Positions 36,401 through 44,951 are shown, counted from the stretch's first letter. The stretch is DNA of 55,494 bases from Amycolatopsis orientalis DSM 43388 (GCF_000411975.1 NZ_ASXG01000156.1:1-55494); one strand, 5' to 3'. Translations and numbers: made by a program. The notes: generated by a model from the sequence alone, not told the origin.

Positions 36401-39400
36401 CGGTCGAGAGTGTCCACCCCGGACAGTTCAATGTGGACTGGGTACTCGGCGGTGAACCAGCCGACCGTGCGGGCGAGGTCCAGGCCTTCGCGGCCGTGGC
36501 CCTCCATCGTGACCGTGATCGAGTCTTCTTCCCTGCGCAGCGTGAGGACGAGCGCGGCGAGCAGCACCTCGTCGACCCCCGCGCGATACGCGGCGGGCAA
36601 CGTCGCGAGGATAGCGGTGCTCTCGTCTTCGGTGGCGACGGTGACCGAACGATGCGCGGTGGCAACGGTGTCGCGCGCCGGATCGAGCTTGCTCTTCCCG
36701 GCCGAACGCCAGTAGCTGAGTTCTCCACGTCGAGCACCGCTCGACCCCTGTTCGGCAAGCGCCAAGGCATGCCGTCGCCACGAAGTGCGCACGGGTTCGA
36801 GCACCCCGCCCTCGCACGCCGTCTGCAGATCAGGCAGCAGAATCCGCCAGGAAACCCCGTCGATCGCCAGGTGGTGCACGACGATCACCAACTGGTCCCC
36901 GACTTGCGCGACCCGCAGCATCGCCCCGGCGCGCGGGTCCAATTCGGACGCCAGCCGCTCCGCCACCTCGGCCGGATCGCCGGTCGCCTCGACGACCGAC
37001 GCTTCGACGGCTCCCCGCGGCCGGATCACCAGCGTGCCGTCGGGTTCGACGCGAAGCCGCAATACGTCGTGGTGGTCGAGAATCTTCTGGACCCCGGCGA
37101 GAAGCCCCGGCACCGGACCGCCCATCCGGAGCACTGTCCACTGTGCATAGCCGACGATCGCGTCCAGGTCGGGATTCAGGTCGAACAACGTCCGCACGAT
37201 CGGCGGCGCCGGCACCTCGCCGATCGGCTCGTCCGGTTCGCTGTCCGGTTCGGCCAGTGCCCGGCCGGCCGCCGCCAGCGCGGCGAAACTGCGCCGCGCC
37301 AGCAGATCTCGCGGCCGCAGGTCCAGCCCGTGCGCCCGCAACCGGCTGCTCACGCCGATCGCGGTGATGCTGTCGCCGCCGAGAGCGAAGAAATCGTCGT
37401 CGGCCGCGACCCGGTCCACGCCGAGCACCTCGGCGATCGCGGCGCACAGCACCCGTTCCCGTTCGGTCCGCGGTTCCCGTCCGCCCTCCGCCGCCGCGGG
37501 TGCGGGCAGCGCGGCCCGGTCGAGTTTTCCGTTGCTGGTCACCGGAAGTTCGTCCAGCACCACGACCGCCGCCGGGACCATCACCTCCGGCAACCGCCGC
37601 GCGAGCGTCGCCCGAACCTCCTCCGCCACCAGTCCGGCGCCGACGACATACCCGATCAACCTCGGCCCGCGCACCGCCGCCGCAGCGGCCCGCACGCCAG
37701 GCACCGCGCCGAGCGCGCCCTCCACCTCGCCCAGTTCCACGCGGTGGCCGCGAATCTTGACCTGCCCGTCGCGTCGTCCCAGATACTCCAGTCCGCGCCC
37801 GGGCAGCCAGCGCACGACGTCGCCGGTGCGGTACATCCGCTCCCCCGGCGGCCCGAACGGATCGGCGACGAACCGCTCCGCCGTCGCGCCCGGACGCCCG
37901 AGGTAACCACGCGCCAAATGCGGCCCGGCGAGGTACAGCTCTCCCCTGCTGCCCGGCAACACCGGCCGCAGCGCGGCGTCGAGCACGTACGCTCGCGTCC
38001 CCGGCACGGCGAACCCGATCACCGGCTCGTCTCCGGTGATCGGGGCACTGGCACCGTCCACAGTGGTCTCAGTCGGGCCGTAGATGTTGCGTGCCCGAAT
38101 GCCGGACGACGCGACCCGTCGCCACAGTGCGGGCGACGTCGCCTCGCCGCCGAGCACCAGCAGCGCTGGGTCGAGCGATCCCGCGTCCAGCAACGGAGCC
38201 GCCATCGACGGCGTCGTGTCGATCACGTCGATTCGGTCGCGCACGAAAGCGGCGTGCAGCGCGTCGACGTCGCGCGCGGTTTCCGTGTCGTAGAGGTGCA
38301 ATTCGTGCCCGCACAGCATCCACAGCAGCTGCTCGATCGCCGAGTCGAAGGCGAACGAATAGGTGTGCGCCACGCGGAGCCGCCGTCCCTGCGCGGTCTC
38401 GGCGACGGTGGTCGCGCGGTGGTTCCGCAGCAACGTCTCGAGCCCGCCGGACCGGACCAGCACTCCCTTGGGCCGGCCGGTCGACCCCGAGGTGAAGATG
38501 ACGTACGCGAGGTGTTCCGGATGACGGTCCACCTCGGACAGTTCTGCCGTCGAATGCCCGGCGATTTCGTCCCGCACCGCCGGATCGTCCAACCGAAGCC
38601 CCGGCAACACCTCCGAGTCCGTCACGACGAGCTTCGGCGACACCTCGGCGACCAGCGAGCGCAACCGTTCCGCCGGATGCGCCAGGTCCAACGGCAGGAA
38701 CGCCGCCCCGGCGTCGAGCACCGCCAGCAGCGCCACCACCAGTTCGACCGATCGCGGCAACGCCAGCGCCACCACGTCGTCCGCGCCGACGCCGCGCGCC
38801 CGCAACGCCCGCGCCAGCCGGTGCACCCGCTCCCGCAGCTCGTCGCCGGACAGCCGCTCGTCACCGCACACCAGCGCGGTCTGCTCGCCGAGCCCGTCCA
38901 GAAGCCCTGCTTCCGGCGAGACGACCGCGGGAGTCGCCCACTCGGCGAGCAAGGCGTCGACATCCGGTACCAGGTCCACCCCGCCGACCGCCGGCGGGTC
39001 GGCCCGGGTGAACGCGGACAGCAGCGCCTTCAACGCCGCGAGCTGCGCGTCGACGCCAGCCTGGTCCTGTGACCGGGCATCGACCTCGAACCCGAGCAAC
39101 AGCCCGCCGCCGGCCGTCGGCAGCACGCTGAGCCCCATGTCCTCCGGCGGCCCGCCCGCGACGTTCCGCATCGTCCCGCGCGACTCGCCGAACGCCAGCT
39201 CCAGATCGAACGCCTTGAGGTTGATGCCGCGTCCGTGCAGCAGCGCGCCCGCGCCGGGCACCGCCAAATCCTGCGGCAGGTTCTCCCCTCGATACCGCTG
39301 ATGCGCACGCATTTCCCGCAGCGCCTGCGCGACCCGCGCGGTCAGCTCCTCCGGCCGATCGCCCGGCTCCACGCGAACCCGCAACGGCAGCACGTTGACC

Positions 39401-40281
39401 GCCATCGCCGGAGTCCGCAACGCCGCGCCCGCCCGGCACATCAACGGCACCGCGAACACGACATCCGTCGTCCCCAGCACCCGGTGCAGGAACGCCGCGT
39501 AACCCGCGATCAGAGCGTCGCCCCAGGTCGTTCCGGCGCGCTTCCCCAGTTCGCTCAGCGCGGCCACCTCGGCCGCGGTGAGTTCGGCCCGCGCGGTGAA
39601 CGTCGTTTCCGGCAACCCGGCCGCGCTCGCGTCCTCAGCCAGCTCCGGCATCGGGGTGAACCGATCGCACCAGTACGCGCGGTCCTGCGCGAACCGTTCG
39701 CTCATCCGGTAGTCACGGTCGGCTTCGACGAGATCTGCGAACCGGCCGAACGTCGACGGCGGTGCTTCTTCGCCGCGCACCGCCGCGGTGTATCGGGCAG
39801 CGGTGCGGCGGGCGAGCATCGCCGCGGTGTACCCGTCGAACACCAGGTGGTGCCCGAGCTGGGTGAACCACACTTCGGTGTCGGAAAGCCGGAGGATCAG
39901 GTGCGAGAACAACGCCCGGTCCAGCATCCCCCGGCACGCCGCGGCCGCTCGCCGCCGCTCCGCCGCGACGCGGGCGTGCGCGGCCGCGGCCGGATCCGGT
40001 TCCCCTCGCAGGTCAACGACTTCCGGCAACGGCACCGGATCGGCGGACACGACCTGCCGCGGCCCGTCCGGCGTGTCGAACACCCGCAGCCGCAGGCTTT
40101 CGGCCTCCTCGGCGGTCGCCCGGATCGCCTCGGCCAGCGCCGTGAGGTCGACCGGCACGCCGCCGGAAATCTCAACCACATCGCCGACCAGGTAGTACGG
40201 CGAATCCGGTTCCAGCCGCTGTGCGTTCCAGATGCCCAGCTGGGCGCTGGTCAGCTCGAGGGCGGCGAGTGCGGTGCTCAA
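30448..40281 (-). CDS. Siderophore NRPS, C-A-T-E-C-A-T-E-C, no thioesterase
   Basis: A 3277-residue two-module peptide synthetase with an extra terminal condensation domain. Domains in order with rough residues: C1 1-430 (GHHLVFDG at 143), A1 465-925 (FTSGSTGRPKG at 596), T1 935-1010 (Ser971 in LGGDS), E1 1025-1420 (HHLAIDG at 1136, NYLGRF), C2 1445-1870 (HHALLDG), A2 1890-2370, T2 2385-2455 (Ser2415 in AGGDS), E2 2465-2865 (HHLVVDA at 2596, Gly replaced by Ala, NYLGRF), C3 2870-3277 (HHLLSDG). C1 should take 2,3-dihydroxybenzoate from the aryl carrier. Both amino acids should be epimerised to D. My reading of the A1 code is D-S-E-D-V-G-I-V-D-K (arginine-like) and of A2 D-V-W-N-F-V-A-I-N-K (unassigned). 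How the product is released is unclear. Confidence 0.92.
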   Translation of the reverse strand: MSTALAALELTSAQLGIWNAQRLEPDSPYYLVGDVVEISGGVPVDLTALAEAIRATAEEAESLRLRVFDTPDGPRQVVSADPVPLPEVVDLRGEPDPAAAAHARVAAERRRAAAACRGMLDRALFSHLILRLSDTEVWFTQLGHHLVFDGYTAAMLARRTAARYTAAVRGEEAPPSTFGRFADLVEADRDYRMSERFAQDRAYWCDRFTPMPELAEDASAAGLPETTFTARAELTAAEVAALSELGKRAGTTWGDALIAGYAAFLHRVLGTTDVVFAVPLMCRAGAALRTPAMAVNVLPLRVRVEPGDRPEELTARVAQALREMRAHQRYRGENLPQDLAVPGAGALLHGRGINLKAFDLELAFGESRGTMRNVAGGPPEDMGLSVLPTAGGGLLLGFEVDARSQDQAGVDAQLAALKALLSAFTRADPPAVGGVDLVPDVDALLAEWATPAVVSPEAGLLDGLGEQTALVCGDERLSGDELRERVHRLARALRARGVGADDVVALALPRSVELVVALLAVLDAGAAFLPLDLAHPAERLRSLVAEVSPKLVVTDSEVLPGLRLDDPAVRDEIAGHSTAELSEVDRHPEHLAYVIFTSGSTGRPKGVLVRSGGLETLLRNHRATTVAETAQGRRLRVAHTYSFAFDSAIEQLLWMLCGHELHLYDTETARDVDALHAAFVRDRIDVIDTTPSMAAPLLDAGSLDPALLVLGGEATSPALWRRVASSGIRARNIYGPTETTVDGASAPITGDEPVIGFAVPGTRAYVLDAALRPVLPGSRGELYLAGPHLARGYLGRPGATAERFVADPFGPPGERMYRTGDVVRWLPGRGLEYLGRRDGQVKIRGHRVELGEVEGALGAVPGVRAAAAAVRGPRLIGYVVGAGLVAEEVRATLARRLPEVMVPAAVVVLDELPVTSNGKLDRAALPAPAAAEGGREPRTERERVLCAAIAEVLGVDRVAADDDFFALGGDSITAIGVSSRLRAHGLDLRPRDLLARRSFAALAAAGRALAEPDSEPDEPIGEVPAPPIVRTLFDLNPDLDAIVGYAQWTVLRMGGPVPGLLAGVQKILDHHDVLRLRVEPDGTLVIRPRGAVEASVVEATGDPAEVAERLASELDPRAGAMLRVAQVGDQLVIVVHHLAIDGVSWRILLPDLQTACEGGVLEPVRTSWRRHALALAEQGSSGARRGELSYWRSAGKSKLDPARDTVATAHRSVTVATEDESTAILATLPAAYRAGVDEVLLAALVLTLRREEDSITVTMEGHGREGLDLARTVGWFTAEYPVHIELSGVDTLDRLLRAAKEARRAVPDGGVGFGVLRYLDPGAGFAPEMPDVLLNYLGRFAPLSGGWQLPDEDPFAVLEPPAKALEQVLALNCFVREEGVPRLAVEWTAASRVLPPSEVERLQEAWAAALAALAKHAREATGGLTPSDLPLVTLTQDDIDGLEQQGPVADVLPATPLQAGLSFHTLTSGGPDVYTVQAVTRLEGRLDPDRMRAAAEELLRRHPALRVHLLTTAAGEVVQVVPADVHLDWRHVEHPENADEECAAELARPFDPAAPPLIRFLLLTLGPAEHRLVLTIHHALLDGWSMPLVGRALLATYAELDGGPAAPVAPALAEYHRVLAARDHDAAVEAWQTALAGLEEGTRLAPTTAESASDRPQRIWVGLGAEFSERLRAFARAQGVTATAVFQTAWGVLLARLTGRQDVVFGCPVSGRPSDVPGVEAMIGQLGTTIPVRVSFAPSDPAASVLARVQEENARLTEHHHLGLPDIQRAAGVGDLFDTMLVMENFPLSSREREPLAPGLDLAGVDITDATHYPLTVIVLPGDEISIGLGYQPQAFDEPTVRAYGRWLTTLLHEIVADPQQPVARLRSLGAEEENALLEQGVGPAPRREAGSCLEEFARWVRETPEAEAVVCRERRLTYAELDRRANQLAHALRAAGVREQDPVAVLLERDIELVVALFGVLKAGAVHVPMDPAYPAERLAHLGKDCAPAAVVSTSDPGFGIPVLDPRVLNGPSTWDDVVPSPDSLAYVIYTSGTTGTPKGVAITHRGIPSLVALQEDVVGIRHGERYLHFASTSFDVSYWQFFLPLLSGGTSVIAPEEVRGSGDDLLAYAAEHRVTGLNLLPSFLSAMPDDATVDPDVFFVVGAERLDPELARRWGGRRALFNAYGPTEVTINSVTWVYSADDPGPLPIGRPDPQVRAYVLDAGLRPVGTGVAGELYLAGPKLARGYVNRPGQTAERFVADPFGAPGERMYRTGDLVRWRPDGQLVFLGRADHQVKLRGFRIEPGEIESALARHPDVRAAVVLVREDRPGDRRLVGYVVPADGADPDPAALREYLAAELPAHLVPSAVLSLERLPLGPSGKLDRAALPAPGPRNVAAARQPATEAETLLLKVVRELLGPDVTIDDGFLDAGGDSIASLRLVARARREGLHLTARDVFEGGTIAGIAARCGARTGAGSPDLTPAVGDAPLTPVMRELLERGGSAADGFCQWVEVCVPSGGAVPQWRAALDAVLERHDVLRSHLAGDVLRIPEPGAVTGADVLTVVPAGEDADLRALLDDRIGAVRSAMDPRTGPMLRAVWVDAGPARPGRLALVAHHLVVDAVSWRILLDDLEQACLGRELPERGPSFLGWARALVAAKPAREVESEHWQRLSTPARRVRGSARHHEIEVSEEITQAVLTTLPGAYRTGPDAVLLTAFARAYRNWRGAELLVALESHGRPDHTPDFAGTVDLSRTVGWFTAMYPARIAPPSDETAIAAVRDQLRAAGDGLGFGILGGTSTGADVSWNYLGRFEAAPAAETPWQRPPDADPLGSAGGPLAHPLMVNAMVRDDRLAARFTWPSSEFSADDIAALGAAFQEELAALAASVPAGELLPLTPLQELILRESRAAEEEDPYPVQAAFSLAGELDLAALEAAANALVRRHPNLGAVFPAGHEVQVLPEEPRIGFRVRSGDAERLLAEDLAEPFDLAEGPLLRITVLRRAVDRHELVLTSHHLLSDGWSAPRILAELFAGYSGEPLPEPVPVSRYTRWLAARDHAVSGHAWRTELAGLPARKLLAGPPAAAEPELFAVDASLVASLTRAGARHGITAGTLLQGAWAAVLAARSGVADVAFGAMVSGRTSEVDGVEEILGLLANPVPVRVRFAGTVGETLARTQARHQELLAHQHVGLAELAALTGQDRLFDSLVVFENYPVDPAKMREPAPGLAITGTRFRERTHYPMTVTVVPELGGGWSGVFGYQAGILPAADARSLVADLLRFLGELPARLDDDAGEFARPR

Positions 40282-40297
40282 CTGGTGACTCCCGGGG

Positions 40298-41074
40298 TCA
40301 GAGCGACGGCACGACCATCGGCGTCCCGGTGACCGGATCGGGCACCACGACGCTCGGCAGGTCGAAGACTTCCTTGATCAGGTCGGCGTCCACGACGTCG
40401 GCGGGCGCGCCTTCGGCGACGACCCGGCCGTCGCGCATCGCGACCACGTGGTCGGCGTAGCGGCAGGCCTGGTTGATGTCGTGCAGCACCGCGATCACCG
40501 TGCGGCCCTCGTCACGCAGCCGTTTCAGCAGCTCCAGTACCTGGTACTGGTGCGCGATGTCGAGGAACGACGTCGGTTCGTCAAGCAGCAGGTACGGCGT
40601 GCGCTGCGCGAGCACGACCGCGATCCACACGCGCTGCCGCTGCCCGCCGGACAGTTCCTGCACCGGACGGTCGGCCAGACCGGCGACCCCGGCGGCGGTC
40701 ATCGCGCCGGCCACCGCGGTCTCGTCCTCTTCCGACCACGACGACAGCAGCGACTGGTGCGGGAACCGGCCGCGCGCGACCAGCTGCCGGACGCGTACGT
40801 CTTCCGGCGCGGACGGATCCTGCGGCAGGAAGCCGAGTTCCCGCGCCAGCGCCTTCGCCGGGTACGTCCCGACTTCGCGGCCGTCGAAGGTCACGCCGCC
40901 CTCGGTCGGCCGCAGCAGCCGGACGAACGCGCGCAGCAATGTCGATTTGCCGCACGCGTTCGGGCCGACCACCGCGGTGAACGCGCGATCGGGCACGTCG
41001 AGCCGCAGCTCTGCGGACACGACGCGGTCGCCGTAGCGCAGGGTGAGGTCCCGCGCGGTCAAGCGGGCGGTCAC
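40298..41074 (-). CDS. Ferri-siderophore ABC transporter ATPase (FepC/FecE type)
   Basis: A 258-residue ABC ATPase. Walker A GPNACGKSTLLRA, signature LSGGQRQRVWIAVVLAQ, Walker B LLLDEPTSFLD and the switch His in VLHDINQACRYADH are intact. The spacing and the 'RGRFPHQSLLSSWSEED' segment fit the FecE/FepC subfamily that powers iron-chelate import. The start GTG 41074 overlaps the permease stop (GTGA); the NRPS follows after 16 bp. It works with the two permeases and the binding protein encoded upstream. Confidence 0.93.
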   Translation of the reverse strand: MTARLTARDLTLRYGDRVVSAELRLDVPDRAFTAVVGPNACGKSTLLRAFVRLLRPTEGGVTFDGREVGTYPAKALARELGFLPQDPSAPEDVRVRQLVARGRFPHQSLLSSWSEEDETAVAGAMTAAGVAGLADRPVQELSGGQRQRVWIAVVLAQRTPYLLLDEPTSFLDIAHQYQVLELLKRLRDEGRTVIAVLHDINQACRYADHVVAMRDGRVVAEGAPADVVDADLIKEVFDLPSVVVPDPVTGTPMVVPSL

Positions 41075-42093
41075 TTCCGCCGCACCTCCTTGGTGAGCAA
41101 CCAGATCAGGTAGCAGCCGCCGATCGCCGTGCTGACCACGCCGACCGGCAGCGACACCGGGGCGAGCAGCATCTGCGCGACGAGGTCGGCGCCGGCCAGC
41201 AGCAGCGCGCCCACCAGCGCGGCGGGCAGCAGCGGAATGCCCGGCGCGCGGGCGAGCCGTCGGCCGATCTGCGGCGCGGCGAGCGCGACGAACGCGATCG
41301 GCCCGGCCACCGCGGTGACCGTCGCCGTGCAGCCGACGCCGAGCACGACCAGCTGCAGCCGCAGCGATTCGTGCCGGACCCCGGTCGTCACCGCGAGTTC
41401 CGTGCCGAGCGCCGACTGGTGCAGCGCGGGCGCCCGAGTCGCCAGCACCGCGAACAGCACGGCCAGCACCCCGAACGGCACCGCCACGTCGTTCCAGCCG
41501 ATGCCGTTGAGCGAACCGGCGCTCCAGCCGACCGCGGCGATCGCCACCTCCAGGTCGGCGCGCAGCACGATCCACGAGTTCAGTGCGGTCAGCATCGCGT
41601 TGATCGCGATCCCGATGACGATCAGCCGCAAGCCGGACCGGCTGCCGCCCATCGAAAGCAGGTAGACCGCGGCCGCGGTGACGAGGCCGCCGAGCACCGA
41701 CGCGAACGTCAGCTGCGCGGGCGACCCGGACAGCACCGTCATCGCGACCAGCGCGCCGGTGTAGGCCCCGGAATCGAGACCGATCACGTCCGGGCTGCCG
41801 AGCGGATTCCGGGTGACATTCTGGAAAATCGCCCCGGCGAGCCCGAGCGCGGCGCCGAACACGAGCCCGGCGGCCACCCGCGGCAGCCGCCATTCGCGGA
41901 TCACCACGCCCGGTCCGCCACCCGACCCGCCGAGCGCGGCGAACACCCGCGCCGGACTCGCCCAAGCCGCGCCGTAGCACAGCCCCAGCAACGCCAGGCC
42001 AGCGAGAATGACGACGAGCACGGCGACGAGGACGACAGTCCGGCGCTCGACCTTGACCGAAAACCGCCCGCGGCGGAGCACGAACGCGGTCAC
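41071..42093 (-). CDS. Ferri-siderophore ABC permease (FecCD family, FepG-like)
   Basis: A 340-residue permease with about ten membrane helices. It shows the FecCD features RLPRVAAGLVFGAALGLAGA, FQNVTRNPLGSPDVIGL and VAGPIAFVALAAPQIGRRLA, the last being the loop that contacts the ATPase. I chose GTG 42093, which overlaps the preceding permease stop; the open frame extends further upstream in the wrong reading of that gene. It pairs with the other permease to form a heterodimeric channel in the cytoplasmic membrane. Confidence 0.93.
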   Translation of the reverse strand: MTAFVLRRGRFSVKVERRTVVLVAVLVVILAGLALLGLCYGAAWASPARVFAALGGSGGGPGVVIREWRLPRVAAGLVFGAALGLAGAIFQNVTRNPLGSPDVIGLDSGAYTGALVAMTVLSGSPAQLTFASVLGGLVTAAAVYLLSMGGSRSGLRLIVIGIAINAMLTALNSWIVLRADLEVAIAAVGWSAGSLNGIGWNDVAVPFGVLAVLFAVLATRAPALHQSALGTELAVTTGVRHESLRLQLVVLGVGCTATVTAVAGPIAFVALAAPQIGRRLARAPGIPLLPAALVGALLLAGADLVAQMLLAPVSLPVGVVSTAIGGCYLIWLLTKEVRRK

Positions 42094-43073
42094 AGCGCGG
42101 CCGTCCCGTACTTGCGGACCGCCCAGATCAGCACCGGGCCGCCGACGAACGCCGTCACGATCGCGACCGGCACCTCGCCGGTCGGCAGCAGCACGCGCGA
42201 GCCGATGTCCGACACCAGCAGCAGAATCGGGCCGAGCACCACCGCGAACGCGGTCAGCCACGGCACCGATGCGCCCGCCGCGCGCCGCGCGAGATGCGGC
42301 ACGATCAAGCCGACGAACAGAATCGGCCCGGCCACCGCGGTCGCGGCTCCCGCCAGCAAGGTGATCAGCACCAAGGTCACCGCCCGGATCCGGGCCACGC
42401 GCGCGCCGAGAGTGTGCGCGACGGTGTCACCCAGTGCGAGTGCGTTCAGCTGACGGCTCAACAGAAACGCGGCGACCACGCTCACCGCGATCACGATCAG
42501 CGGAACCGCCAGCGGAGCCTGTTCCCGGCCGGCCAGCGAGCCGACCGCCCAGAACCGGTACCGGTCGAAGGTGTCCGGCAGCAACAGCCGAAGCCCGAGC
42601 GAAACGCCGCTGAGCACGAACGTCAGCGCGGTCCCGGTCAGCACCATCCGCAACGGCGACCGCCGGCCCACCGCGTACACCAGCAGCGTCGCCAGCACCG
42701 CGCCGAGCACCGCGAACAGCAGCTCCCCCGACGCGGAAACCGCGATGCCGAGCGCGGAACCGACCGTGATGGCGAACCCGGCCCCGGCGGTCACGCCGAG
42801 CACGCCGGGTTCGGCCAGCGGGTTGCGCGACAGCACCTGGACGAGCACCCCGGCCACGGCCAGCGCCGCGCCGACGCCGACCGCGAGCAGCGCCCGCGGC
42901 GCCCGGACGTCGCGCACCACCGCCTGATCGGCCGGATCGCCGTGCCCGAAAATCGCCCGGAGCACCTCGGCCGGCGCGATGCCATGCGCGCCGATGCCCA
43001 CGCTGACCATGGCCACCGCCGCCAAGAGGACGACAGCGACGGCCAGCAGCGCGGTCCGGCTGCGCGCGGTCAC
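42090..43073 (-). CDS. Ferri-siderophore ABC permease (FecCD family, FepD-like)
   Basis: A 327-residue permease of the FecCD family. RDVRAPRALLAVGVGAALAV, QVLSRNPLAEPGVLGVTAGA and AGPILFVGLIVPHLARR are the family landmarks, the last being the coupling loop for the ATPase. GTG 43073 overlaps the binding-protein stop as GTGA, and its own stop overlaps the next permease in the same way, so equal amounts of both subunits are expected. Confidence 0.93.
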   Translation of the reverse strand: MTARSRTALLAVAVVLLAAVAMVSVGIGAHGIAPAEVLRAIFGHGDPADQAVVRDVRAPRALLAVGVGAALAVAGVLVQVLSRNPLAEPGVLGVTAGAGFAITVGSALGIAVSASGELLFAVLGAVLATLLVYAVGRRSPLRMVLTGTALTFVLSGVSLGLRLLLPDTFDRYRFWAVGSLAGREQAPLAVPLIVIAVSVVAAFLLSRQLNALALGDTVAHTLGARVARIRAVTLVLITLLAGAATAVAGPILFVGLIVPHLARRAAGASVPWLTAFAVVLGPILLLVSDIGSRVLLPTGEVPVAIVTAFVGGPVLIWAVRKYGTAAL

Positions 43074-44068
43074 TTCTTCAGCAGCGGCGCGAACGCCTGG
43101 TCCACCGCGTCCAGCGTCTTCATCGCCGCCCGGTAAGTGGCCGCTTCGGTGTAGCGGAAGGCGAACGTCTTGCCCGCCTTCACCGCCGGAAGTTCCTTCC
43201 ACAGCGGCGAATCGAGCACGTATTTCACCGCGGGCGGCACCGAGCCGTCCGGCTTGACCGAGTAGGTGATCGCGTCCGCCTGCGCGAACGCGGTCGGCAG
43301 CTCCTCGATCGACGGGTACTCGCTGACGTCCTTCGAGCCGCCGCCCTTGACCTTCACCTGGCCGAAGTAGTTCGCGCCGATGTCCTGCGCGACGTTGGTG
43401 CCCCAGGAATCGTTGAACTCGCGCTGGAAGTTGCCCTTCGCGACCTCGCCGTACGCGCCGACGTGGCCCAGTTTCAGCTGCGGCAGCACGGCTTGGTACT
43501 TCTCCTTGAGCTGCTTCGCCTTCGCCTCGTACTCCTGGCGCGCGGCGTCGAACCCGGCCAGCGCGCCCGCCGCGTCGGACTGCTTGCGCGAAAGCTCCCG
43601 CCACGCCGACGGCACCGACGGACCGATCGCCACGACCGGTGCGATCTCCTGCAGCCGCTTCACGTCGATGTCCGCGAGCACCGGCTTCGGCACGCCGATC
43701 ACGATCAGATCCGGATCGGCCTGCGCGATCGCCTCGTAGTTCGTCTCGGCGGCCTGCTCGCCGGCGACCTTCGGCAGCTCGTCGTACTTCTTCCGATCCT
43801 CGGCCGTCATCATCGGCAGGCCGCGCTTCCACGTCGAAATCCCGACGAGCGGAGCCTTCGCCTCGAGCAGCGCCGGAACGGCGTACCCGGTCGCGATCAC
43901 GCGCTTGGGCTTCACCGGGATCTTGACCTCGCCGTTGTCGGCGGCGAACACGCGGGTCGGGCCGTCGCTGCCGCCGCTTTGCGCGTCGCCGGAACCGCAG
44001 CCGGCGAGGAGGGTGAGGGCGACCGCGAGGGCAGCGGCGGCGAGACGGGTGGTTCTGGTGACGGTCAT
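43070..44068 (-). CDS. Ferri-siderophore substrate-binding lipoprotein (FepB/FecB-like)
   Basis: A 332-residue periplasmic-binding-type lipoprotein. The signal peptide ends in LAGC with Cys24, so the mature protein is anchored outside the membrane. Residues from about 40 form a class III binding fold: KRVIATGYAVPALLEAKAPL, ADPDLIVIGVPKP, and the helix AVDQAFAPLL at the end. It should capture the ferric catechol siderophore and hand it to the two permeases. ATG 44068 has AAGGA upstream and is the only gene start in the middle of the operon with a clear gap (28 bp) and its own ribosome site, which fits a need for more binding protein than channel. Confidence 0.92.
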   Translation of the reverse strand: MTVTRTTRLAAAALAVALTLLAGCGSGDAQSGGSDGPTRVFAADNGEVKIPVKPKRVIATGYAVPALLEAKAPLVGISTWKRGLPMMTAEDRKKYDELPKVAGEQAAETNYEAIAQADPDLIVIGVPKPVLADIDVKRLQEIAPVVAIGPSVPSAWRELSRKQSDAAGALAGFDAARQEYEAKAKQLKEKYQAVLPQLKLGHVGAYGEVAKGNFQREFNDSWGTNVAQDIGANYFGQVKVKGGGSKDVSEYPSIEELPTAFAQADAITYSVKPDGSVPPAVKYVLDSPLWKELPAVKAGKTFAFRYTEAATYRAAMKTLDAVDQAFAPLLKK

Positions 44069-44096
44069 GCGAGAAGTCCTTGCTGTTGCTGATGGA

Positions 44097-44951
44097 TCAG
44101 TGGTCGTGCTCGTCGTCGAAGTCCGCGACGCCGCGTTTCCAGTAGCCGGTGACGTCGTAGTCCTCGCGGGCGAGCCCGAGGTCGTCGCGCAGCCAGCGGC
44201 GCAGCGGCTTGATCGCGCCCGCTTCCCCGGCGATCCACGCGTAAAGCCGTTCGCCCTCGGGCACTTTGACTTCCCGCACGGCGTCGGCGAGCAGCTCGAC
44301 GCTGCCCGGTGCGGCCGCTCCACGGTGCAGCCACCGGACTTCGACGCCGTCCGGCGCGTCGAGGTCGATCTCCTCGCTCGCGTCGGCGACCTCGGCGAAC
44401 GCCCAGCCCACGGCGGTCCGCGGAAGCTCCTCCAGCCAGCGCGCGAGGGCCGGCAGCGCCGTGATGTCGCCGGCGAGCAGGTAGCGGTCGTAGGTGTGCG
44501 GCACGATCAGCCCACCCGGCGGACCGGCGACGTGCACGGCCTCGCCCGGCCGTACCGTGCGCGCCCAGTCCGAGCCGAGGCCGCCGTCGTGCAAGGCGAC
44601 GTCGAGGTCCAGCTCGCCGGACTTCGGGTCGTAGCGGCGGACGGTGTACTCGCGCGAAATCGGCGCTGGCTTCGGCCAGCGGAGGAGGTCCCCGTTCGGT
44701 TCGGGCGGCCGCACCTGTCCGTCGGCGTCCGGGAAGAGGATCTTCACGTGCTCGTCCGGCGAATGCGCCTCGAACCCGGCCGTGCCCGGCCCGCCGAGCG
44801 TGACGCGCAGCAGACCGGCGCCGACCGCGCTGGTCCGCACGACCTCCGCGCGCCGGATCCGGATCGGGTACGGCACTTTTTCGGCCTGGCGGCCCGCGCG
44901 GACCTCGGCGATCCGGGCGGTGTGGCGGTGCCGGTGCGCGTCCCGGCTCAC
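44097..44951 (-). CDS. Siderophore-interacting protein (ViuB/SIP-type ferric reductase)
   Basis: A 284-residue FAD-binding reductase. SREYTVRRYDPKSGELDLDV carries the flavin-binding 'R-x-Y-T-[VL]-R' motif of the SIP family; a middle LAGDITALPALARWLEELP and a C-terminal YAWIAGEAGAIKPLRRWLR supply the NAD(P)H-binding half. SIP proteins reduce the iron in imported ferri-siderophores and release it in the cytoplasm. The start GTG 44951 overlaps the aryl-carrier stop. An acidic/His tail (FDDEHDH) is unusual but short. Confidence 0.92.
   Translation of the reverse strand: MSRDAHRHRHTARIAEVRAGRQAEKVPYPIRIRRAEVVRTSAVGAGLLRVTLGGPGTAGFEAHSPDEHVKILFPDADGQVRPPEPNGDLLRWPKPAPISREYTVRRYDPKSGELDLDVALHDGGLGSDWARTVRPGEAVHVAGPPGGLIVPHTYDRYLLAGDITALPALARWLEELPRTAVGWAFAEVADASEEIDLDAPDGVEVRWLHRGAAAPGSVELLADAVREVKVPEGERLYAWIAGEAGAIKPLRRWLRDDLGLAREDYDVTGYWKRGVADFDDEHDH

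Noticed and set aside
30631..39072. A 2813-codon open frame on the plus strand opposite the NRPS gene
   Set aside because: It is the mirror of a repetitive, high-GC coding region. Its product is Arg/Pro/His-rich without domain motifs, and the minus-strand frame has every expected NRPS core motif.
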